From assembly GCA_012727825.1 (NCBI GenBank), contig JAAYGH010000329.1:1-10335 (forward strand): a stretch of DNA of 10,335 nucleotides. The letters are read 5' to 3'. The notes below the pieces were generated by a model that was not told where the DNA came from, made no database searches, and saw only the letters and a list, made by a program, of their open reading frames with translations. Position 1 is the stretch's first letter. Each line of letters opens with the position of its first letter. This DNA comes from Trueperella sp. (GTDB taxonomy: Bacteria; Actinomycetota; Actinomycetes; Actinomycetales; Actinomycetaceae). A program made the position numbers and the translations under genes. Positions 1 to 5,078 of the stretch are shown piece by piece.

Positions 1-1270
1 GATCACCGGAGGGGCTCGGGGAGGGCCCGGTAGATGGGAATACCGAGGGCGTCTCGTCTTCGGTCGGATCATCTGTGGGCGTTGTTTCAGCACGTTCTTG
101 CGCCGCCAGATCCTCGACTACCTTGCGCGCTTCGGCGAGGGATCCACGGGTGATGGGTTCTTCCAGGCGGTCTTGGGCGACGCGGCTGAGCGTGTCGATG
201 TCCACTTCGGAGAGTTCATACATTGACGAGAACTTGAGCGGCCCGAGCGCGGTGGGCAGGCCCTTATAAATAGCAACGTTCCCATCGGCGGGGGCCACGT
301 AGTACTGGGTCTGGCTCCACGCGTAGGCACCTGCGCCTCCGCCCACGAGCAATACAACGAGTGCGAATACCGCGGAGATACGTGCCCAGTTGCTCGGCTT
401 GGATGGCGCCTCGTCGTCTTCTGATTCTTCGCTACGACGCCGGAGCCCAGCCAACTTGCCGGCCGCAGACGTTCCGCCTCGAGTTGGCTTGCGGCCATCG
501 ACGGCCGCGGAGCCGACGATCGTCGGTTTCAGAGTCGGGGCGGGATCGTCCTTGACAACATCGGCAAGCACGACCGTCACGTTATCGGGGGCGCCACCTG
601 CCAGGGCAAGGTCAACGAGTTTTTGCGCGCACTTATCGAGATCCGCATAGTCGTTGAGCGTCTTTTCGATGCTCTCGTCTGATACCACTCCGAACAGGCC
701 ATCGGAGGAGAGCAGCCAACGGTCACCGACCACGGCTTCACGCACGGACTCGTCAACCTCAAGGGGCTCGGGCGTATCGCCGATGTTGCGCATAATGACG
801 TTGCGCTTCGGATGGTGTTCGGCCTCTTCCTCGGTGATTTCACCGGTGTCGAGGAGGTATTGCACCAGCGTGTGGTCGCGGGTGACCTGCGTGAGAGTGC
901 CCTTGCGCAACAAATACGCGCGCGAATCACCCACGTGGACCATGCCGAGCTTGTTTGACGCCCGCAAGATGGCAATGCACGTGGTGCCAAGTCCGGCTAG
1001 CTCCGCTTTTTCCTCCGAGCGAGCGATGAGTTCAGCGTGTGCCTCTTCCAAGGTTGTGGATAGGAGTGGGAGAAGATCTTCAGCCTGATGGACGTCGTCA
1101 ATGTCAGCAAGATGGGCGACGACGACGGACGAGGCTATATCGCCACCTGCTGCGCCTCCCATGCCATCAGCGAGTACGAGGAGGTTGGCTGATGCATACC
1201 CTGCATCCTGATTAGTCCGACGGATCAATCCAACGTCGGACATGGCGGTGTAGCGCAGGGAGATCGTCAC
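1..1270 (-). CDS. pstP: PP2C-family Ser/Thr protein phosphatase PstP (partial, C-terminus beyond window)
   Basis: This is a metal-dependent Ser/Thr phosphatase that reverses phosphorylation by PknA/PknB-type kinases at the inner face of the membrane. About 423 codons are visible and the frame is still open at the left edge. The PP2C domain spans roughly residues 5-238. It shows RTNQD (18-22), LADGMGG (33-39), GDSR (114-117), SSDG (188-191) and PDNVTVV (228-234), the usual metal-binding and catalytic motifs. A charged linker leads to one membrane segment (about 298-318) and an outer domain ending in a Pro/Ser/Thr/acidic tail. The layout matches mycobacterial PstP. The start is GTG at 1270 (VTISLRYTAMSDVG); it overlaps the fhaB stop as GTGA, which implies translational coupling. 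The family identity is seen in the sequence; the role is taken from the family. Confidence 0.95.
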   Translation of the reverse strand, partial: MTISLRYTAMSDVGLIRRTNQDAGYASANLLVLADGMGGAAGGDIASSVVVAHLADIDDVHQAEDLLPLLSTTLEEAHAELIARSEEKAELAGLGTTCIAILRASNKLGMVHVGDSRAYLLRKGTLTQVTRDHTLVQYLLDTGEITEEEAEHHPKRNVIMRNIGDTPEPLEVDESVREAVVGDRWLLSSDGLFGVVSDESIEKTLNDYADLDKCAQKLVDLALAGGAPDNVTVVLADVVKDDPAPTLKPTIVGSAAVDGRKPTRGGTSAAGKLAGLRRRSEESEDDEAPSKPSNWARISAVFALVVLLVGGGAGAYAWSQTQYYVAPADGNVAIYKGLPTALGPLKFSSMYELSEVDIDTLSRVAQDRLEEPITRGSLAEARKVVEDLAAQERAETTPTDDPTEDETPSVFPSTGPSPSPSGD

Positions 1271-1758
1271 CGGCGAAGCTCCAGAGTGGATTCGCCGATC
1301 GTAATTGGTACGCCGCTGGCCAGGCGAGTGGGCTGGTAGATCCGTTCTCGACCCACCCACGTGCCGTTTGTTGAGTTCAGATCCTCAACGAACCAGTCAC
1401 CAGCATTGTTGAAGAACCGAGCGTGCCGGGCGGATGTGTAGTCGTCGTCGAGTACCAGTGCCGAATCCGGCGAGCGGCCCACGGTGACCGAAGCACCAGA
1501 CAGTGGGATCGTTGTGCCCGTCAGTGAACCTCCACTGACCACGAGGTGTTCGGCAGTGCGTTGCGGCGTGGCCCGGGCGGTTGATTGCCCAGACCTGCGG
1601 GCGGGGCCTGATCGCTTCGACGTCGTTGGCCTGGCACCGCGGGTAGACACCCGAGTGCCAAACACATCGTTCTTAATCGTGAGCAACACGAAGAAAACGA
1701 AGATCCACAAAAGTGCGAGGAACCCGAAACGGAGCAGTGCAATAACGACTGCGCTCAT
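1267..1758 (-). CDS. fhaB: FHA-domain membrane protein FhaB (FipA-like)
   Basis: A 163-residue protein with one N-terminal membrane segment (about 5-28), a basic Thr/Ser/Pro/Arg-rich linker (30-70) and a C-terminal FHA domain (about 72-162). The FHA domain binds phosphothreonine. Its signature residues are present: GR (94-95), the S-x-R-H segment (109-112) and NSTNGT (128-133). In mycobacteria the orthologue is a substrate and partner of the PknA/PknB kinases and links them to septum and cell-wall proteins; that role is inferred here from family and position. The ATG lies inside the end of fhaA (ATGA overlap at 1755-1758), with GGAG as a plausible ribosome-binding site. Its own end overlaps the start of pstP, so the three genes form a tightly coupled operon. 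Confidence 0.93.
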   Translation of the reverse strand: MSAVVIALLRFGFLALLWIFVFFVLLTIKNDVFGTRVSTRGARPTTSKRSGPARRSGQSTARATPQRTAEHLVVSGGSLTGTTIPLSGASVTVGRSPDSALVLDDDYTSARHARFFNNAGDWFVEDLNSTNGTWVGRERIYQPTRLASGVPITIGESTLELRR

Positions 1759-2453
1759 AGCATCTCCGGGCTCGTCCAGAACATGATGCGAGTGTGGCCG
1801 ATTGTGATCGTGTTGCCGTCAAGTAGCGTGGCCGCCGTGATGCGGTGACCCTCCACAAAGGTGCCGTTCGTCGTGTTCATATCGGTGGCGATGACGCCAC
1901 CGGGCGTGACGCGAAGTTCGAGGTGCCGGCGGGACACACCGGAATCGTCAACCGTAATGTCTGCAGAAGAGCCGCGACCAATGACGGTTACCGCTCCCGT
2001 GAGCAAGTAGCGCTCGCCGTCCACGTCAATGATCGGGTTTTCGGGTGTCGCGTCGCGTGTGGTGGCAGGTGCAACGGGCCCGCGTTTGGATCGCCCGCGC
2101 ACAATCAACTTCCCGCGCGATAGTTCCGAATTGTAGGTGAACTCCACCGTGATGGAACCAAGGAATGTGTAGTGCTGATCGGCCGCATGTTGGGTCGCCA
2201 CCGTGATGAGCTCTTCCCGCATCGCCTCCTCGCCCCAGTCCTCAATCTTGTCGAAATCTGACTCGGAAAGGATGACCTCGAACTGGTTCGGAACCACCAC
2301 GCGCTCGCGGTTGACGGCGGCTGCGCGATCGTCCATTGCCTTTCTGATTCCAGATGCGAGCTCGACGGGCTTAAGATCTGACTTGAAGGCGCGCGAAAAC
2401 ACGTTCTCAAAGGCGTTTTCAACGCCACGCTCGATCTTGTCGAAAGCGCTCAT
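1755..2453 (-). CDS. fhaA: DUF3662 and FHA domain protein FhaA
   Basis: A 232-residue cytosolic protein. Residues 1 to about 115 form a DUF3662 domain (starts MSAFDKIERGVENAFENVF, with the typical PVELASGIRKAMDD stretch). Residues about 150-228 form an FHA domain with GR (159-160), SRRH (174-177) and NTTNGT (193-198), the phosphothreonine-binding residues. In mycobacteria FhaA binds the phosphorylated pseudokinase MviN and dampens peptidoglycan synthesis; here that is inference. The mycobacterial protein is over 500 residues long because of a long low-complexity linker, whereas here the two domains are joined by only about 30 residues. I chose the ATG at 2453 over an upstream in-frame ATG at 2495 because GAGGAGAAAG sits directly before it and DUF3662 begins there. 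It is the first gene of the fhaA-fhaB-pstP operon. Confidence 0.93.
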   Translation of the reverse strand: MSAFDKIERGVENAFENVFSRAFKSDLKPVELASGIRKAMDDRAAAVNRERVVVPNQFEVILSESDFDKIEDWGEEAMREELITVATQHAADQHYTFLGSITVEFTYNSELSRGKLIVRGRSKRGPVAPATTRDATPENPIIDVDGERYLLTGAVTVIGRGSSADITVDDSGVSRRHLELRVTPGGVIATDMNTTNGTFVEGHRITAATLLDGNTITIGHTRIMFWTSPEML

Positions 2454-2637
2454 CTTTCTCCTCATATTCTTTGTGCCCAGTTCAGAGCACACCACATGGC
2501 TCTAGAGTACTCGGTTAGAGGGAGTGTAGACATCAGGTTGTGCACTTTTCCACCGAGTCGCCGCAGGGAGGGTTCCACGAGCCGGTGTGCGTGAGGCGCG
2601 ACCTAGGCGCGTGAGACGAGTGCCATCGGAGTGGAAC

Positions 2638-2667
2638 TTGGATCGGTGACAAGTGGCGGTGTAAACT
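2638..2667 (+). promoter_or_regulatory. Promoter of tRNA-Leu
   Basis: A -35-like TTGGAT (2638-2643) and a -10-like TAAACT (2662-2667) are separated by 18 bp. They place the transcription start near 2674, a few bases before the tRNA 5' end. The assignment rests on hexamer similarity and position only. Confidence 0.5.
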
Positions 2668-2678
2668 GTTCTACGCTC

Positions 2679-2765
2679 GCTCGAGTGGCGGAATAGGCAG
2701 ACGCGCATGGTTCAGGTCCATGTGCCCGTTAGGGCGTGGGGGTTCAACTCCCCCCTCGAGCACCA
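2679..2765 (+). tRNA. tRNA-Leu (anticodon CAG)
   Basis: An 87-nt class II tRNA. The acceptor stem pairs GCTCGAG (2679-2685) with CTCGAGC (2755-2761), followed by A73 and an encoded CCA. The anticodon stem CATGG/CCATG encloses the loop TTCAGGT, giving anticodon CAG, which reads CUG leucine codons. A long variable arm (GCCC..GGGC) and a T arm GGGGG-TTCAACT-CCCCC follow; the long variable arm fits leucine. It has its own promoter upstream and a terminator 1 nt after the CCA, so it is a single-gene unit. Confidence 0.97.
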
Positions 2766-2766
2766 G

Positions 2767-2790
2767 ATCCCGGGGAGACCCGGGATTTTC
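2767..2790 (+). terminator. Rho-independent terminator of tRNA-Leu
   Basis: A perfect 8-bp stem ATCCCGGG/CCCGGGAT with a GAGA tetraloop, followed at once by TTTC and TTTTCTCT. It starts 1 nt after the tRNA CCA. Confidence 0.9.
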
Positions 2791-3155
2791 TTTTCTCTGG
2801 CCACCTTGTGGCACGCGCATTCGGGAAGCGAGTGCGCGGCGCGAGCGGATACCACGTGAATTTTTCACACCTAGATAACCGTCGGGGTCTGTGACCTTGT
2901 ACCCCATCATTTTTGTGCGTTTGTGCCCACGTGGAATGCTCGATAGCTTTTCGAGTAGCCGAAACAGCGACGGCGAGGTTACAAGGTCCTAGGACCTTTG
3001 ACCTAACAAGAGTGTTGTTTGTCGGAAATGTAGGCGTGTATTTATCCATAGTGCCAATTCGTTATAGAAATGTATAGGTGTTGAGACCCAAATTTTCCTA
3101 TTGTTTACCGGACTGAATAAATTTTTGAGGTCCGAACCGGGCCAGCAAAGTCATC
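2791..3155. other. Non-coding stretch between tRNA-Leu and the membrane-protein gene
   Basis: I see no credible gene here: the short open frames have no ribosome-binding site and no recognisable protein. The right half is clearly richer in A+T than the flanking genes. It holds a 16-bp palindrome at 2983-2998 and, further right, promoter-like elements for the gene at 3235. Candidates are TTGTTT (3015-3020) with TATTTA (3039-3044) 18 bp apart, and -10-like TATAGA (3063-3068) and TATAGG (3073-3078). None is convincing, so the true transcription start is unknown. Confidence 0.4.
2983..2998. repeat. Perfect 16-bp palindrome, possible operator
   Basis: AAGGTCCTAGGACCTT is a perfect inverted repeat with no spacer. 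Just outside it, AGGTTA on the left and TGACCT on the right are rough inverted copies offset by one base, so the symmetric element may reach about 2976-3004. The lack of a loop and of a T-run argues against a terminator; a dimeric repressor or activator site is more likely. I do not recognise it as the site of a known family. It lies about 235 bp before the next start codon. Confidence 0.4.
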
Positions 3156-3215
3156 ACACCCGGGCGCACACGGGTGTCGCCAGGAAAGAGGGACTCGACC
3201 ACGGTGTGGCGGGTC
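3156..3215 (+). promoter_or_regulatory. Structured 5' leader with two hairpins
   Basis: Two hairpins lie just before the ribosome-binding site of the 3235 gene. The first pairs ACACCCG (3156-3162) with CGGGTGT (3171-3177) around an 8-nt loop. The second pairs GACTCG-A-CCAC (3192-3202) with GTGGCGGGTC (3206-3215): ten pairs including one T-G pair, with a bulged A and a 3-nt loop. The second ends 5 nt before the AAAGGGA ribosome-binding site (3221-3227). The leader matches no riboswitch consensus that I know. It may tune translation or stabilise the message. Confidence 0.4.
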
Positions 3216-3234
3216 ACGCGAAAGGGAACCACCC

Positions 3235-3927
3235 ATGGCAGCACAGGTTTACAAGACGCTCGCGAAGATCGTCGGCATTATTTTGATTCTCGTTGGCGCA
3301 GTTGCGATTTATGCAGGAAACTTTACCGGCGGATTTATTAAGTCCCAGCTCGAGGATCAGGCAGTCGTTCTACCGACTGAAGAAGCTATCGACGCTCAGC
3401 TTGAAAGTGGCCGCATCCAGCAGGATGACGCCGATGCGCTTCGCCCAGTTGCGGGCGAGGCTGTCACCACCGGTAAGCAGGCCGAGATCTTTGCCAACCA
3501 CTACATTCAGGCACATATGAGGGCCTCTGTCGCAGGTGCGGGTCTTCCTGAAGACACCACCTATGCAACCGTCGGCGGTATCACTGCAGAGAAGACGAAC
3601 GAGCTGGCGGCAGAGGTCGCTGCGGATAACCCGGATGCTGATGAAGCTACCGTCGCCAAACTCGTTCAGGTCGAAATCAACGATCCACTGACGGACTACC
3701 CGCTCGCTGAGGAAGTTGCAGCGCTCGATGACCTCCGTTACTCGACCCTCCTTGATGGCAACACCCTGCGCGGGATGCTCCTTAACGCTTACGGCTGGGG
3801 CATGGTCGGCACTATTGCAAACTGGGCTGGAATCGGCGCCATCATCGTTGGTATCGCACTGACCGCCTTCGGCTTCATGTACAAGGGCCGTCGGGACGAG
3901 GAAGCCGTTCGCGTAGATCGCGCATAA
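3235..3927 (+). CDS. Two-TM membrane protein with acidic extracytoplasmic domain, function unknown
   Basis: A 230-residue protein. One membrane segment lies near the N-terminus (about 11-28, in KIVGIILILVGAVAIYAG) and another near the C-terminus (about 188-213), followed by a short charged tail rich in Arg and Asp/Glu. The 150 residues between are acidic, contain no cysteine, and would lie outside the membrane if both ends are inside. This layout resembles actinobacterial membrane proteins often mislabelled 'aromatic ring-opening dioxygenase LigA'; no dioxygenase feature is visible and I assign no enzymatic role. The ATG at 3235 has AAAGGGA 7 nt upstream. It is a single-gene unit with a structured leader and a strong terminator. 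Confidence 0.85.
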   Translation: MAAQVYKTLAKIVGIILILVGAVAIYAGNFTGGFIKSQLEDQAVVLPTEEAIDAQLESGRIQQDDADALRPVAGEAVTTGKQAEIFANHYIQAHMRASVAGAGLPEDTTYATVGGITAEKTNELAAEVAADNPDADEATVAKLVQVEINDPLTDYPLAEEVAALDDLRYSTLLDGNTLRGMLLNAYGWGMVGTIANWAGIGAIIVGIALTAFGFMYKGRRDEEAVRVDRA

Positions 3928-3965
3928 AGTGCACGTCATCGTGTGAAGCTCTACTCAATAAAACC

Positions 3966-4002
3966 TAGTGCGGGCCGGTCTTTGACCGGCCCGCACTATT
4001 TT
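3966..4002. terminator. Bidirectional Rho-independent terminator
   Basis: A perfect 15-bp stem TAGTGCGGGCCGGTC/GACCGGCCCGCACTA with a TTT loop, followed by TTTT on the plus strand. On the minus strand the stem is followed by GGTTTTATT. It sits between the converging ends of the membrane-protein gene (3927) and the regulator gene (4024), so it probably ends both transcripts. Confidence 0.9.
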
Positions 4003-4023
4003 GCCCGAAACACGCCTAGAGCA

Positions 4024-4737
4024 CTAAGACAGATCACCGGCAATATCGATGAGTGCATCAATATCGAGGAGGTGGACAACCGCGTTGTGAGCGGCGATCA
4101 CGCCGCGTTCTTCAAAAGATCGGAGCTGGCGGGAAAGTGATTCGGGTGAGGTCTGCAAGAGCGCTGCAATATCCTTCTTCGGAAGAGGAAGCTGCACGGT
4201 CACCCCGGCGCCGCCGCCAGCGTCGTCGGCGTTCGTCGTCGGTAAGGACAAGAGGTAATCGGCAAGACGCTCAGGCACGGAGGCACCAACGACGGCGAGT
4301 TGCCGTTCGGCGGAGGCAAGCCGGTGACTGAGTGCTGCCATGAACCTTGCACTGATTGACGGATGCTGCTTGAGTAGCTCTCCCAGATCCTCGTGAGAAA
4401 AGACGCACATCGCCGAATCTTCGAGAGCCACCGCGCTGTTGTGGAGGCGAGCACCGGTGAGGAATGCATACTCACCGAGGAAGTCTCCAGACTCGAGAAT
4501 GCGCACGACCCTCTCGACCCCTGACGGTAGCGTCTGCGTCACCTTGACCCTGCCCCGATGAACAACCATGAGTTGAGAGAGGCGTTCACCGCTCATAAAC
4601 GCGTATTCGCCCTTGGCAACCTTTTGCGGGTGGGCAAGCGAGGCCACCCGATCCTGCTCGCTCGACGTCAGCCCTTGAAATATGGGAACTCGCGACACGC
4701 AGGTGGTGTGGGTGGGAAAAAGAGGGAGTTCGCGCAT
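4024..4737 (-). CDS. Crp/Fnr-family transcription regulator, two-cysteine FLP-like type
   Basis: A 237-residue DNA-binding regulator. Residues about 20-130 form the cNMP-binding-like sensor fold (SGDFLGEYAFLTG at 83-95). A long dimer helix follows (about 126-148), then a winged HTH (about 184-214). The recognition helix reads PESLSR (198-203), keeping the E-x-x-S-R pattern with which E. coli FNR (E209, S212, R213) reads TTGAT. Only two cysteines exist: C13, in the region of the FNR cluster cysteines, and C111, which aligns with FNR C122. A four-Cys [4Fe-4S] site is therefore absent. The pair resembles lactic-acid-bacterial FLP proteins, which use a reversible disulfide. The ATG at 4737 has AAGGAG upstream. 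It diverges from the HMA/ATPase genes, sharing a spacer with an FNR box. Redox sensing is inference. Confidence 0.92.
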   Translation of the reverse strand: MRELPLFPTHTTCVSRVPIFQGLTSSEQDRVASLAHPQKVAKGEYAFMSGERLSQLMVVHRGRVKVTQTLPSGVERVVRILESGDFLGEYAFLTGARLHNSAVALEDSAMCVFSHEDLGELLKQHPSISARFMAALSHRLASAERQLAVVGASVPERLADYLLSLPTTNADDAGGGAGVTVQLPLPKKDIAALLQTSPESLSRQLRSFEERGVIAAHNAVVHLLDIDALIDIAGDLS

Positions 4738-4772
4738 TGGCTCTCCTTCGTTGTTGGGCCCGCCAGACGGAC

Positions 4773-4786
4773 TTGATCTACGTCAA
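4773..4786. promoter_or_regulatory. FNR-type operator (FNR box)
   Basis: TTGATCTACGTCAA matches the FNR consensus TTGAT-N4-ATCAA at 9 of 10 specified bases. It lies between the divergent regulator and HMA genes. The regulator's recognition helix has the residues that read TTGAT in FNR, so the likely binder is the neighbouring protein, acting on the metal genes and perhaps on its own gene. Confidence 0.8.
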
Positions 4787-4808
4787 TGTTTAATTTACAG
4801 CTTAGTAG

Positions 4809-4821
4809 TTAAATAATCTTT
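4809..4821 (+). promoter_or_regulatory. Predicted class II FNR-dependent promoter of the HMA-ATPase operon
   Basis: A -10-like TAAATA (4810-4815) lies 23 bp after the FNR box. A transcription start at about 4821 would put the box centre (4779.5) at -41.5, the classic class II activator position. There is no -35 hexamer in place, as expected when an activator replaces it. The start site is predicted from sequence only. Confidence 0.55.
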
Positions 4822-4853
4822 GTCAGTCCAACCACTGTTAAAAGGAGAAAACA

Positions 4854-5072
4854 ATGGCACAGGCAAGGTTCGTGACAGAGGGCTTCACTTGCCCCTCATG
4901 CGTGAAGAAGATCGAGAAGACAGTCGGCGGAATGGATGGCGTCAATGACGTCCAGGTCATGTTCAACTCCGGCAAGGTGAAGGTCAATTGGGATGACGTC
5001 GTTCTCAGCGAGGACGATATTTCCACCACCATCGGCAAGCTCGGTTACCCGATCCGAAAGGTCCAGAAGTAA
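4854..5072 (+). CDS. HMA-domain metal-binding protein (CopZ-like chaperone)
   Basis: A 72-residue cytosolic protein that is a single heavy-metal-associated domain of the usual length for CopZ-type metallochaperones. The metal loop reads GFTCPSC (10-16), with C13 and C16 as the metal-binding thiols. The beta-alpha-beta pattern follows through MDGVNDVQVMFNSGKVKVNW to a C-terminal KLGYPI. Such proteins bind soft metal ions, most often Cu(I), and hand them to a P-type ATPase. The ATPase begins 6 nt downstream and lacks an HMA domain of its own, so this looks like the detached N-terminal domain of that pump. The strong ribosome-binding site AAAAGGAG precedes the ATG. The metal is not certain; the usual Met before the T-C-x-x-C motif is Phe here. 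Confidence 0.92.
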   Translation: MAQARFVTEGFTCPSCVKKIEKTVGGMDGVNDVQVMFNSGKVKVNWDDVVLSEDDISTTIGKLGYPIRKVQK

Positions 5073-5078
5073 ATCACC

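Noticed and set aside
654..1088. Open frame on the plus strand across pstP
   Set aside because: The minus-strand frame gives an intact PP2C phosphatase with all motifs; the plus-strand product is Ser/Arg-rich noise.
2454..2637. Promoter of fhaA
   Set aside because: Hexamer candidates such as TACTCT on the minus strand are present, but none has acceptable spacing to a -35, so I do not place one.
2983..2998. Palindrome read as a terminator
   Set aside because: It has no loop and no following T-run, and no gene ends just before it.
3156..3234. Known riboswitch in the leader
   Set aside because: I compared it by eye with cobalamin, SAM, c-di-AMP and c-di-GMP leaders and could not find their conserved cores.
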